DNA of 64,000 bases from Raphanus sativus (GCF_000801105.2 NC_079518.1:27164772-27228771), one strand, 5' to 3'. Shown: positions 21,346-34,029, counted from the stretch's first letter. The notes: generated by a model not told the origin, from the sequence alone. Translations and numbers: made by a program.

Positions 21346-23196
21346 AACACAATCATGAAGAGGATTTGCTTTATTTATGATTACAGTACGGATCCACACA
21401 TTTCCCCACTAACACTACCTTGGGTTTAAACACTTATTTTCAAAACAAACGACACCACAACACAAAACAAAAGACATCACAACACCGAAAAGGAAACTAG
21501 CATGTGTTCTTTAAACCCAAAGCAACCACCATCGTTTCATACATCTCCCACCGCACAGCAAATCCCCTCATCCACAACGAACTCATATCATATTGCTTCT
21601 TTGCAAGTAGCACGGTTATGTCCCATGCCCTTGCACCTGCTGCAATACCTCCGACCCCTCTTTTTAATCTGCATGAACATAGAAAAGTGTTAAAACCGTT
21701 AAATTGAAGAAGCAAATATTAATAGGCGTTACTTTACAAGACATTACCCGCATTTCGCCACGCGAAAAGAACCTCTTCTTCCTTGGCCTACCAGGAGGCC
21801 GACGCGTGGCCGGTGGATTCAGACAGAGAGCGGCTACTTCAGCAGATAGCTGGTAACTGCTGTCCAACTCAACAGGTGGTAGTATATGGCTTGCGTAGGC
21901 ACTTTTCAGGTAATTCATGGTGTAGGTCTCATCAACTAGTCCGGCAACTTTAACGTTTGCCTTCAAAGCAGCCGCAATTGCGTGGGTACATGGGATTCCG
22001 AGCTTCTGAAACTCCATACACGAGCATGACCGATCGTCAGCACACCCTGGATTGATTGACCTAATCTCATTGAACGTAGTGTAAAACTCCCCCATTCTAA
22101 ACGCTCTTGCTGCTTTTGTTAGGAGGTAGCCCAGCTGTCTTTGCTTGAAGATTGTTCGAATGTTCCTTTTCAGATGCAAGATACACGCACAATGACCAGC
22201 AGTAGGATAAACCTGTTTCAGGATACCAAGTTAGACGAGTAGCTAATGTAACGGTTTGACCAAGTAAAATATTATCCAGATTATTATTTAATTAGACGGT
22301 CAATAATAATATTAACCAGTAAAGCACCACACTTCTTTTTACCTTGCTCAAGCCTTGATAAATGGATGCATGTCTATCGGAGACAAACACAACCTCATTC
22401 TCATCAGGCACAAACGATGACAACTTCTCAAAAAACCACTGCCAAGAACGGTCGTTTTCGCTGTCGACTATAGCAAAAGCCAATGGGTATATCTGATAGT
22501 TCCCATCATGTGCGGAAGCGGTTAAGAGACACCCCGCATATTTTCCTCGTAAATGTGTACCATCTAGAACCACCACCTTACGCATGTACTCAAAGCCTTT
22601 CACACATGCACCCAGCGCGAGAAACAAATACTTGAAACGGTGACCCTCTCCTTCAATGTTCTTCGTTTCTAGATGGGCAATTGTCCCCGGTTTAGCTTCA
22701 ATTAGCCTCTGTAGATAACTCGGGAGGTTCCGGTACGACGCTCCGCATGATCCTTTGGCGAAGTCGACCGCCGCTTCACGCGAATGCCAAGCCTTCCAGT
22801 ATGAAATGTTCACGGCATGGTCCCCACGCATCACTTGCCTAATCTCCCTTGGTCGTGGGCCAATCCCAGTCCCACTAAACTGCTGTCTCAGCATCTCTCC
22901 AATTACGCTCGAGGTGGCCTGTTTCTGGTATCCGGCACGTTCATCGACACTACAACTGTGTCCTCCTCTAACCTTACGGACTTCATACATGCATGAACCC
23001 TTGACAAGAACCGCATAAACACGCCATACACAAGATCTCCCACAACACTCGAGCACCATAACAGACGGGGAAGACTTTGCACAACGGTAGACAAACTTGT
23101 TCTTGATGGCATACAAGGCCATATGCTGTTTGAACTCGTCCCGCGTAGCAAAATTCTGTCCCACGTAAAGCTCTTTATCACAAGCCCCGACAACCT

Positions 23197-23969
23197 CTAC
23201 ACCCACCAAATCACATCAAAATCAGGTTAGAAGAAGTCATAAGTAATGTTTGAAAAAAATAGCGGAAGAACTACAATTTATCAACGATTACATATGATAA
23301 CACACTTTAGCCGCACACCTTCCTTTGTTAGCATGCTATTATGTAACCTAGCCAGACAACACACTACTTTATTTATTTTATTCTTTTTTGTGGAAAGGAG
23401 GCTAGAAGACAAAATAGGCACCATAATTTTTTCCAGTTAACTATTCATCAAATCCATAAATAAATGGGCAAACTTCAAATCCGTCCAACAAAATAATTAA
23501 CACAGCCAAAAATTTAATAAACCGGCTAACACTAAAACAATGCCGAATGCACAGATAACCTAGGAATCTGTCAATTTGTCCAACAAAACAATTAGCCAAA
23601 CAGGTCTTTTACATAGCCGGTTAATTGAACTCATTATAAAAGGTACACCAGATTAATTATTCTTCTAAAACGACATAATTAGACTTCGCAAACTTGCAAT
23701 CCGTCCAACAAAATACATAACCGTAGGGAAAACATCATAACCGGTTAACATGAAAAACACGGCGAATGCATACATCACCTAGGATTTTGACATCACGCCC
23801 AACACAAAACGTAGCCGAACAGAACCTTACATAGCCGGTAATCATCCCACACAGAGAAAAATGTTTCTTATACCGATCCAAAATACTAAAATATTAGCCG
23901 TTAGATAAAAGCTAATAGTGGCTTAATATATCACACACATCGATCATGAAAGTTATGATTAAAACCCAC
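23197..23969 (-). other. Large transposase intron carrying TARCCGGYTA motifs
   Basis: The 773-bp intron between exons 4 and 5 of the transposase contains perfect motif copies at 23614 and 23738 and near-perfect ones at 23520 and 23832, plus several TAGCCR half-type copies. No coding sequence is seen. Confidence 0.7.
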
Positions 23970-25116
23970 CATCATCCCCGCTGCCATCGGAAGTTGTGTT
24001 ACGACTGGCCTTCTCCTTTTCCACTTGTTTTGGCTCGCTGACACATCCAATCACTAGCCCCACGCTTGGACTTGGAACCACAATCGGTACGGTTGGAGGG
24101 GATATTGGTGCTGGAAGTGGCCCCTTGGATGTCTCACCAACTTCGACCAATTTGCTAGTACCTTCGCCCCCAGAGGCTGCCAAACAAAGTAGTACACCTT
24201 CTTTAGATTATATTAAAATGAAAATTAACATCAAATCCAAAACAAAAACAAAACAAATGATTGTGTTACCCAAGAACTTCTCAAAGGCATCGATCAGCTC
24301 ATTTCCTGTGTCGTGGACCTTGGTAGTGTCGTTGTTCCCTTTTGCATGAGGCGCAACGGGTTCCTTTTCCGGTGCGACAGCAGGCAAGACCAAATTCACA
24401 CACGATGCAGTTGACGAAGCATCATCGTCAGCCTCATTCCCCGCTCCATCCCCTCGCATTCCTCCCCCTGCATGATCCGGTGCCATTCCCTCAACCATAA
24501 CAGGGTCTCCTTCCATTAACCCATCCCAGAACTCCATCGGCGCCTCCATAGTCCTTCTGCCGACCAGCGGGTATTCAACCCCAACCACTGCTGGAGCCAC
24601 GGGGTGTTGCACAGGAACTTGTGTCAGAGGCAAAGCACTGTCTGACTGCATATCCGTTTGCGAAGGCTCGCCTCTCCCACCTGAAACGGCAAGGCAAAAA
24701 GAAAAGTAAGAACTAACATAACCGTTTAAAACCACATTTAGATGGCTATTTTTAACAATAGATAGCTGTCTAATATTAAAGTATGTCGTCTACGTTGCAT
24801 GTTAGCCGTCTTCAATGATAGTTAAGTGTTTAAGTTTCCAAAAAGAGTTTAAAAAAGGTTCACCTCCTTGTGTCCCCAATGCGGTTGCATTAGTAGCAAC
24901 ATTGTCTTCAACCATTGTGTCGTCCTCATCCTCTATCATTATTATTTCCCGTGCAATGGCTTCATATCAGCGATCGGCTTCTTCCTGGATAGAGTCGGCT
25001 AGGTTAATCTCAAGGTTAACTCGATGGAGCACCATCAGTTCAGGTTCGTCAAACACGTCCTCCATGATATCCATGCTGCATGTTATCCATCGTCCAGCCA
25101 CAAGCCCTGGAAAACA

Positions 25117-25168
25117 TCCCGAGAAAATGTCGTTTTAGATGCTTGAGAAAATGTCGTTTTAGATGCTT
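25117..25168. repeat. 24-bp direct repeat in a transposase intron
   Basis: GAGAAAATGTCGTTTTAGAT plus four bases occurs twice head to tail inside the first visible intron (25107-25230). Confidence 0.85.
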
Positions 25169-25669
25169 CAATATATATATAAATATATAACCAAAAACGC
25201 ATGTAGAATAAGTATTGACTATGCACTTACTGTCAAACCCTCGCCTTGCATGTCCGTCCTGACTCCCGTCTACCACAAAACGTCTACGGCCAACGACGAA
25301 GCTGTCGCGACGGTTGAAATGGAACCTCGCAACACTGTCAGGCCCGATGGTAACAACAAGTATAAGCTCAGTGAACCACTCCCTCACACTCATCATAACA
25401 GGTATGTCCGATGTTGTTGTCACACTTATCGGAACCGACCTTCTTCCTAGTGGACCCAGAATCCAAGACGGAAACTGGTAAGACAGCGTAACAGGTGTTC
25501 TTTCGCCCAGAACGTATCTCATCCTAACCATCTCCATCAGGGTCTCGTAAGTCTCATTGTCTTTTATCAGCGCCCCAAAACCGAAATCAGTTGGATCGGG
25601 ATGGAAAATCCAGGCTCCAGTGTCTTCTTTGTTCCATTCACCACGCCATATCCTGACGAGCTTACCCGC

Positions 25670-26430
25670 CTGAAAAACATAGACATATCTATTAGAGTAG
25701 AAACACAGACATTTTAATGCTATATATGATCACATGCAATAATGTGGGGAAAGAATGTCGGAATAGTAACGAATCGAAGCTTTAAATGAAATCGTTTTGT
25801 GAAAGAGACTACAAAACAAATGATAATGAATGTATGTCGGAAAGAAATAGACAAGCCAGGAACCACATGCATCCATTAATGAACAATGTGGGTAAAGAAA
25901 ACAACAGTGCAGACATCATAAATGATAGAATTTTCCTAACCATTTTTGTTTCTTTGATCGCAAAAGACAAGTGAGAAGCTAAAGTAACATTAAAGACGAT
26001 ATCTCCGTTCAGGTGGTAAGAGTGATAGTTTAGTCTGTGATCTCTTCACCTACCTTAGCGCCGTTTATATAGAAAGTAACACACACAAAATACATATAGC
26101 CCGTGTGTATTTGCAAAAAGTTTTATTTTTTTAGGTGATATCATTGGTCAGATTGAACGGCAGTAGAAACTACATGGCGTCGTTCATATAAGCTATATTT
26201 GTTTTGCCTTTTTTTCTCATCATTACTTTGCATGTAATGATTACAAAACTTTCGAACTTCCTACGTAAAAGAGAGAGAGAGTGTGCGATAGGGGTACCAA
26301 TGTATTTTCGACTACATAAAAAATGGGCCTCACGGTTGGGCCTTCTGTTTTTCCATATCTGCAAATATTGCCACCAGACTGGATTTAGTGTGCAAATGCT
26401 TCAAAGTTATATATATTCTCATTAAAGTTT
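25670..26430 (-). other. 5' region of the transposase gene
   Basis: A splice acceptor (TTTTTCAG) ends at 25670, so at least one upstream exon exists here. I could not choose its ATG; a candidate lies on the minus strand near 25943. No other gene is visible. Confidence 0.4.
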
Positions 26431-26433
26431 TTA

Positions 26434-27257
26434 TTAAAATGATTGGTAAAACAGTAGCAATATATAAATTTAAAAATTATCATAAAAGTTAATATATAAC
26501 ATATTTATTTTAAAATAATAAACAGTAAATAATAAAATATATTAATAATATGTTTCCTATTAAAAATAATGAATCTTATTTGATTATATAAATTAGTGTA
26601 AATTTCAAATTTGAAATATTATTATTTAAAAATAAATAAATGTAAATTTATTTACGGAAATAAATTTATTTAAGAATATAAATTTATTTTAGATATAAAA
26701 ATGATTTTTGATATTATTAAATAAAATAAATTGATGATATAATTTATTTATAAATTATAATTATTTATTTATAAATTATAATTATTTATTTATTGGTAGA
26801 ACAGTAAATGATTCATATAATATTATCATAAAAATTAATATTTGACATATAATTTATTTATTTCTAAATTATATATAAATGTTTATTGAATAATATATAA
26901 TATTTAATATATAATATATATTATGTTTATTTTTATTAAAAATAATGAATGATATGTGTAATCATAGAAATTATATTATATTTTTAAATGTGAAATATGG
27001 TTCTTTTTAAAATTTTAAACAATTTAATACAAAAGTATAAATTTATTTTTAAAGTATAAATTTATTTTTGATTATAAAAATATTTTACTATTTTATATAT
27101 TTAATTGTAAATACTCTACCAAAAGCTCCTTATGTGAGCATTGAACAACGAAAATCTGAAGAGCATTAGCATCTTATAAATTGTTTTCTAAATAATTTGT
27201 GACAAAAGTTGATTGAACAATAACAAGCATAATTTTTATGCTAATGTTCTGCCAATC
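26434..27257. repeat. AT-rich subterminal repeats at the right side of the MULE
   Basis: Two related blocks start near 26434 (GATTGGTAAAACAGTAG) and 26794 (TTGGTAGAACAGTAAATG), about 360 bp apart. Both run through ATTATCATAAAA and ATTAAAAATAATGAAT. An inverted relative ends at 27257. Either the MULE has repeated subterminal ends or a separate AT-rich MITE of about 820 bp lies here. No gene. Confidence 0.5.
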
Positions 27258-27509
27258 AAATTCTTATTTTTGTTCTTTTTAAACAAGACATCACCTTCTA
27301 GATTGAACAATAACAAGCACGGAATCTGATTGTTCAAGACTTTTACTGTTGAGACTTTAGTCTGTTACCACTTTAGAAACTGTGACTTAAAAAAAAGTTA
27401 AAGACATGGTTTTATGGCTTTAGAAAAAACGGTCTCATTAAGCGTAAAAACAAAGAAAATGGACTGTGAATATTTTTAGAAAGACTTTGGAGACTTTAAT
27501 GGCTTCAGA
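27258..27509. other. Remnant of copy 2 and start of a MITE
   Basis: 27268-27300 matches copy 1 near 6617-6632 (AACAAGACATCACCTT). GATTGAACAATAACAAGCA occurs at 27211 and again at 27301, a 90-bp direct repeat across the right MULE boundary. From about 27330, CTGATTGTTCAAGACTTT opens a MITE-like stretch whose inverted partner (CCGATTGGCAAATGGACTTT on the minus strand) ends near 28296. Confidence 0.45.
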
Positions 27510-28187
27510 TAGGGCTGGGCAAAAAATCCGAACCCGAAAAACCAAACCGAACCCGATCCGAAAAAGTAGCATCGAACCCGAACCGAAATTGATTAAATAT
27601 CCGAACGGGTTCAAAATTTCGGTATTTAAAGAACCGAAATCGAATCCAATCCGAACCGAAGTATTGTGGGTACCCGAATGTATCCGAAATAAATTTATAT
27701 ACTTAAATATATACATTATTTTTATATATAATGTATATTAAAAATATTAAAAATATATAAGATACCTTTAAGTTTTCCAAAATACTCGAAAATATATGCA
27801 AATAGTCAAAAGTAAATGTTTAAATAGCTAAAATATACTGAAAACACCAAAAATAGTTAAATATCTATTAATTATTTATCCAAATATTCAAAGAAAATCA
27901 ATTTATATGTTAAATTAAGATATTTTGACATATATGTTATGAAAATTTATATGTAATATATTATCTCTCTTATAGATTTTGAAAATTTAAAGTATATAAT
28001 GGATTTTGAAAATTTAAAAACATTTTAAATGGGTTATCCGAACCCGAACCGAACCCGCAAAGATTCGAACCGAACCCGAACCAAAATTTAGAAATATCCG
28101 AATGGGGCTGAAATCTTTAACCCCGAAAACCCGAAACCCGAATAGACTGAACCGAAACCCGAATGGGTACCCGAACGCCCAGCCCTA
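27510..28187. mobile_element. hAT-family MITE, 678 bp
   Basis: Starts TAGGGCTGGGC and ends GCCCAGCCCTA, with an exact 8-bp target duplication GCTTCAGA (27502-27509 and 28188-28195). The subterminal regions are packed with CCGAACCCGAA-type repeats, as in the common Brassicaceae hAT MITEs that open with TAGGGCTGGGC. No transposase. Confidence 0.92.
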
Positions 28188-28754
28188 GCTTCAGAAGTCA
28201 GAAAACGTGATTGGTAAAAATATGGCTTTGAGGACTTTTAATTTAATTCAAAGTCTTCAAAGCTCTTAAAGTCCATTTGCCAATCGGATTGGTTCCCTTT
28301 CAAAATAATGAGAAAAGATAAATCCGTCATTGTATATCTAATCTATTAAAACTGAAGTACAAATTAGAATTAATCCTTAGTTTTCCTAAATAATTACAAG
28401 TCTATGCCACTAGATTTTTTATCATTTAATTATATTTCTAAACTATCCAAATTTAATTACCTTAATTTAAACTGATTTGTTTTAACAGATTTTTCGTCTA
28501 ATGTATCAAAATTATTTAAACTAAGATTATGGAATCTTACCAAATATCTGAACTGATATTTTTTAAACGTGATTGTAAGAATCTTTTTTAACCAAATATT
28601 CTAAGAATAATCTTCCATATCCTCCTATACATTAAAAGAGAAGTCACTTTAGTGATTTTTGCTTAGGTGGCATTCATAGAGAGCTTCTAGGATTAATTCT
28701 CTTAATCTTATTGGTTGAATTTTTGATAATTTCTTTTTCATTTATTTTTATAAT

Positions 28755-28868
28755 CGACCAAACATTACCAAATTTGAATCCATATAATTAATACGGTCTT
28801 ATTAATATAGTATATTTGATCGACACAAACATTACCAAATTTGAATCCATATAATTAATACGGTCTTA
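28755..28868. repeat. About 50-bp direct repeat inside the Helitron complex
   Basis: AAACATTACCAAATTTGAAT and the following ATCCATATAATTAATACGGTC occur at 28760-28802 and 28826-28868. Confidence 0.85.
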
Positions 28869-29379
28869 ACAATGACATACTTTATGGACAAGGCATTCAT
28901 ATTAGAAATTTGGAAAGCTTCTCAAATATAGAAATTATAGAAAGATTAATAATATTTTATTTCTTACTTTTAATATTTATAAACTATAAAATATAATGAA
29001 CGAAATTTTATATAAAATAATTATAATAGTTTTATACTCTACTTAATGAATTGTATTCGAATATAATTATATAATAATGATTTTAAATATTAAAAAATCC
29101 AAAAATGTTTATTAACATTATTTTTAAATTATTTATTGTTGTTTAAAGAATAAATTTATCAGAATTTTAAAATAATTTACAGAATGTTATAAATTATTTA
29201 TAAAAAATAAATTTACTATATATTGATTGAGAAGTCACATAAGTGATTTTTATTACGTGTCGATCATAAATGAACTCTTAATTATTATAATTTTATTGGC
29301 CGATTATTTTTAATTTTATTTATTATAATCCTTCTATATATTAAAAGAAAGTACATTTGCCAGCTGGCACTCTCACAGC

Positions 29380-30105
29380 CTTTCTCATAAGAATTCTATC
29401 GATTCTATTGGTTGATTTTTTAGAATTTCTTTTTGATTTATTTTTTCCATCGACACTACTAAAAAGGGAAGCCCTCTAAATACTTACCTTATTTTGTAAT
29501 TTCGATATATCATTTAATTCATCGATCCCACTATAATAGAAAAGTACCATTGAATACTAATTGCAAGGAAAAATAATAATTTAATGACCAATTAACATCA
29601 CTTTTCAAATGACTTACATAATATTATTTATAACTATTTATGGTAACTAATTGTCGAAAGTATGATATAAAGCCATTTTATTAATTCAAATAAATATTTT
29701 AGATTCCAAATGGTTTACATAATATTATTAATAACTATTTATGGTAACTAATTGTTGAAAATATGGTATATAAAGTCATTTTATCAATTCAAATAAATAT
29801 TTTGGTTTATTATTTTATGTAGTCTATAGATATATAAGAATATAAAGTCATTTTATGAAATCAAATAATTTATTTTAATTCATTGATCCCCCTATAAAAG
29901 GAAAGTAACATTGAATACTAATTGAAAAGGAAAAAATAATTTAATCCCCCTATTAACATTACTCGCGCAAAAATATTAGTTAATACATGTAATAATTAGT
30001 TTCCTTATTACAAATGGGAAGAATTCTGTTGATCTTATTGATTGATTTTTTAGAATTTATTTTTTGATTTATTTTAATCATCGACACTACTAAAAACGAA
30101 ATCAC
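29380..30105. repeat. Diverged tandemly repeated AT-rich blocks
   Basis: Several blocks recur: GATTTTTTAGAATTT near 29425 and 30043; ATCGACACTACTAAAAA near 29448 and 30079; CATTGAATACTAATTG near 29546 and 29909; and TATGGTAACTAATTGT near 29640 and 29743. They show old internal duplications. No gene. Confidence 0.6.
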
Positions 30106-30117
30106 TTTAATACTTAA

Positions 30118-32485
30118 ATTTTGTGTTTTCTCGAATTAAAGAACATCTTTTTGCGATCATTTCTCTGTTTAACTCATTAAATACTCACTAAATATTTTAG
30201 ATCTGAGAGAAACAAAATTAATTGACAAGATATTTTCTCTACTAAAATCATGCATTTAAAACTTAATATTTATGGCGAGACTTGCAACCAAAATTTTTGT
30301 GCAATCTATTCACGAGATATTCTCCTTTAGCTTTATCAACAAGATATTCCAAAAATAATATTACGTTATAAATATAAGATTTATTGAGAATTTATTAAAA
30401 AATTCTACTTCTTAGCTTATCATCTAAGCTAAATCAATGAGAAACGTCCACCAATTTACTATAAATAAGACATCCACAGTAGAAGAAACGAAATCATTGA
30501 ACTTTGTATTCTAAACTTTTAATGTTAATAATGTTCTGAATTTTTTTTTCTTCTTATTTTAGAACATTAAGCTTTTATATTTCATGAGAGCTGATTTTTC
30601 TTTTGGTTTATATGCAGATACCCTATTATGATGATTTATCCACTGAAGCTATATATCGATTTGATTGTACACCTCTTTGATATATCATTTCGATAACATC
30701 TTTGTTCCTCAATCTGGTAAAAAAAATTTACTCAATTTGATAACATCTCTCAGTTATATCATTTCAATAGCATCTTTTTGTGTTGCGAATACTTTTTTTT
30801 ATTAGTAGAATTATATTATTGTTTAGAATTATAAGCTTATATATACACATATTGTTTTTTGGTTTGCTGATTGTGATTTTGTTTTATATTTTTTCAGAGA
30901 TGATTTGACGGAAGTGTTCATATTTCAGACCTCTAAGAGTTCATCATTCCGGTCTTGCAAAAGATGTGCGCTTAGAATGGTATTTTCTCTATTGTACATC
31001 AAAATTGGATAATCACATTATATTTTTAAAATATTAGTAGGATGGTATTTTCTCTACTGAAATAATATCTTATTTCCTAATCTCATGCTTTAATATTTAA
31101 ACTGTAAGGGTAAGATTTTTTAATTAAATCATTAGTGTAAACTATTCCCGATATATTCTCTTTTTTATTTTTAAAATGTAATTTTAATAACAACTAGAGC
31201 TTGACCCGTGCGTCCACACGGGTTGTTATTTTCATTTTTATATAAATGAATATTATTTAAATGTTTATTGGTTTATATTTTAAATATTTATCATATTTTA
31301 AATATTTTATAAATACAACAAAGAAAATAGTGAGCCGTGCCCGCTACTACACTTTTGACAAAATATTGACCTATTGATATGTTTGAATAATATTTCTTTT
31401 AACATGAAATTATTTTTCAAATGTAATAAAAATTTTAAATATTTTGATCAAATATGTATAATACGGTGAGATTTAGATACATTAGAAAAAATATTTGGTT
31501 ATAAACATTAAACATTGTTATACAAAGATATTTAAATTTTCTTGTTGAAAATAATTTATAGTAACTGAAATGATTAAACGTATATGTTAGAAATTTTTGA
31601 AATATATATAATCTTAAGTGAGATTAAATTATATTAAAAATAATATTCACTTACAAATATTTCATATTGTTCTATAAGTTGTTTAAAGATATTTAAATCT
31701 TAGCATATATAAATTTTACTGTTCAAAATAATTAATGGTAAGTTAAACATATATTTTAGGAATATTCATAATATTGTTTAATATCTAATTTAAACTTGAT
31801 TTTTGTTCAAAATAATTAATGGTAACATTATCCAAGTTTTATATAGTTAAAATCGATATTAAATTTGAATATCCCTAAAAATTAGTTAATTGGTTTAAGG
31901 AAATATATTAAATACGAAAATTAATTTAAGTTTGATTTAGGAAATAGTTTAATAAATAGGAAAAAAATGATTCCTTAAAGATAGATTCATTTAATTACTT
32001 CAGTGGCATGTCATTGTAAACAAGTTGGAAAACTTAGGGATATTTTATATTTGTACTTATGTTTTAATAATATAGATATATTCCATAAATAATCCTAACT
32101 TATAGGTAGATAAATTTTAAAGTTAATTTGAGAACATTCTGGTACATAGCTTATTGTGAAAGTTAGATATTTTAGTAAAGTCTAGCATTTTACTTACCTT
32201 TTGTGTTTTCTCGATTCAAAGAACATCTTTTTGAGACCCTTTTTGTGTTTAATTCATTAAATACCCACTAAATATTTTAGATGTCAGAGAAACGAAATTA
32301 ATTGACAAAATATTTTCTCTCCAAAAATCATGCATTTAAAACTTAATATTTATGGTGAGACTTGTCAACCAAAATTCTGGTGCAATCTATTCACGAGATA
32401 TTCTCCTTTAGCTTTATCAACAAGATATTCCAAAAATAAAATTACCTTATAAGTATAAGATTTATTGAGAATTTATTAAAGAATA
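30118..32485. repeat. Pair of about 300-bp direct repeats flanking an opposite-strand Helitron
   Basis: 30118-30410 and 32199-32485 share long runs (GTGTTTTCTCGA, AAAGAACATCTTTTTG, ATCATGCATTTAAAACTTAA, GCAATCTATTCACGAGATAT and CTTTAGCTTTATCAACAAGA). The two copies are direct and 2.08 kb apart. Small differences indicate an old duplication. Confidence 0.75.
31194..32076 (-). mobile_element. Non-autonomous Helitron, 883 bp, minus orientation
   Basis: Read on the minus strand it begins A|TCTATATTATTAAAACATAA (TC at 32076-32075). It ends with the hairpin CCCGTGTGGACGCACGGG (near 31218-31201), then TCAAGCT and CTAG|T (31197-31194). The A|T flanks are as expected. The interior has no coding sequence. 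Confidence 0.85.
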
Positions 32486-32693
32486 TTTTAAATAAATCTA
32501 ACTTGCGCAAGAAGACTAATATTTAATTCAAATCAGCTTATGATATTGTAGATTTAATAACTTTCTTTATTAAATTTAAATATTTATTATGAAAAATTAA
32601 TATTTTCTGCTTTTCCTTCTAAACATGTATTATACTTTATAATTGCTTATTATTTATAGTTACAATAGCATACTAATGAGATGAACATTTTCT

Positions 32694-33580
32694 TTTGCAG
32701 GTCCTGATGTTGCAGTCATTAGGTGATATTTCCTCTGGTTCTTTGATTTTTCAGGAACTCCTTTGTCTAAAAGAAAAAGCCAAGAAGATCATGACAGTAG
32801 TCTTGAAGATCAACACTATGTCATTTAACAATTATATTATTTCTTATTTATTATTTAGTTCTCACAAATTACCTTGAATGAAAAATATGTCCATATTTAT
32901 CACATTAATGATGATTGCAACATCACGTAACATATATTCATCATACTTAATTCAAAAGATTGATTGGTAATAATTAAAAATGATTTATGTTAACACATTA
33001 AATTCAAAAAATCTATATAGCAATAAAAAATGTAATGAATTGTACGAATATAATATTTGATACTAACTTATCGTGCAACCATATCAACACTGTTGTATAT
33101 ACATATATATATATCTTACATTTTCTTATGGTCTACATTTTAAGTTGCTTATTATTTTCAAAACTTAATCTAATGACGTTTTTTAGAAAAAATATAACTT
33201 CTTCTGTTATCCGGAAGGACGATGATGAAGAAAATATTGAAACTATTAAAGAAGCATGTTATTGGGCATCAGCAAAAAAAGATCTACGCAAGTTGTTTTG
33301 TGTCCTATTGCTAACACATAGTATCACAAATCCAGAAAACGTTTGCAATTGCTACTTGGGAAAAACTATCACAAGATATATTATGCAACCAAAGAAAAGG
33401 TACGGATAAACCAAGTTAGCTCATGTTTTTATCAAAATAAAATGTTAGTAGATCAAATTAATTTTTACATGTTCTTTCAGGCTTGTGTTTATCAGAAGAT
33501 CAAATTAAGAGTTTATCTTTGGAGGAGATTGAATCAATCATGCGTTTGAACGGAAGCTCATTGACGTTGTTTAAGTTTTG
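32694..33580 (+). pseudogene. Helitron RepHel helicase remnant
   Basis: After an acceptor at 32700, 32761-32830 reads GTPLSKRKSQEDH, weakly like Helitron-associated RPA tails. From about 33220 a helicase-linker segment typical of plant RepHel proteins is seen: IETIKEACYWASAKKDLRKL, FCVLLLTHSITNPENV, then, after a frame change, a stretch equal to the WxLLxxDI region. After an apparent intron (acceptor TTTCAG at 33475-33480) comes LCLSEDQIKSLSLEEIE, SIMRLNGSSLTLFKF and a stop at 33579-33581. The Rep endonuclease and helicase motor motifs are missing. The piece shows that an autonomous Helitron once contributed to this complex. Confidence 0.6.
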
Positions 33581-33732
33581 AAACGTGTTATCAATAGTAT
33601 ATTCTTCTATTGGTTAAGCTGTGGCTTTTGTTAGATTTTCTATTAATTAAATTTTTTGTTTTACTTTTGTGGAATTCGCGATATTGTAATGATATAAATC
33701 AATAATAAAGATATTTTTCTCACTATTAATAG

Positions 33733-34029
<297 letters not shown>

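Larger units (their letters stand above)
21588..25669 (-). pseudogene. MuDR-type MULE transposase, seven exons, one premature stop
   Basis: Minus-strand exons: 25669-25231, 25106-24864, 24680-24270, 24176-23970, 23196-22343, 22212-21748 and 21668-21588. All have GT-AG sites and agreeing phases and give 899 codons plus stop; the very first exon with the ATG is not resolved. Domains in order: an N-terminal module typical of this clade (RIWRGEWNKED); a low-complexity linker; the MuDR DNA-binding domain (ELYVGQNFATRDEF through GGHSC); the MULE DDE domain (VVLDGTHLRGKY, FAIVDSENDRSWQWFF, FVSDRHASIYQGL); a SWIM zinc finger (CSCMEFQKLGIPCTHA); and a CCHC knuckle (CSRCKGMGHNRATC). It would bind element ends and cut and rejoin DNA in the nucleus. 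One TGA at 24967-24969 interrupts exon 2 in the linker, so this copy probably makes no full transposase. Confidence 0.88.
14844..27257. mobile_element. Large Mutator-like element (VANDAL/Kaonashi-type MULE)
   Basis: The certain core, 15381-25669, holds three element genes: a DUF1985/Ulp1 gene (plus), a GRF zinc-finger gene (plus) and a MuDR-type transposase (minus), with the two transcription directions converging. The insertion breaks copy 2 of the local duplication between about 14840 and 27260. At those points a weak inverted pair is visible: GATTGGTACAATTGATAAAA at 14844 and, on the minus strand from 27257, GATTGGCAGAACATTAGCAT. These may be the termini, but GATTGGTAAAACAG-type text also occurs at 26434 and 26796, so the right end is uncertain. 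No clean 9-bp target duplication was found. The non-coding parts carry many copies of TARCCGGYTA. Confidence 0.75.

Noticed and set aside
26434..26450. CAGTAGCAATAT at 14866 and 26450 as the MULE target duplication
   Set aside because: The surrounding text is part of a repeated AT-rich block (also near 26800), and host duplication text resumes only near 27260.
27466..27741. Open frame and its antisense partner in the CCGAACCC-rich region
   Set aside because: Caused by the hAT MITE subterminal repeats.
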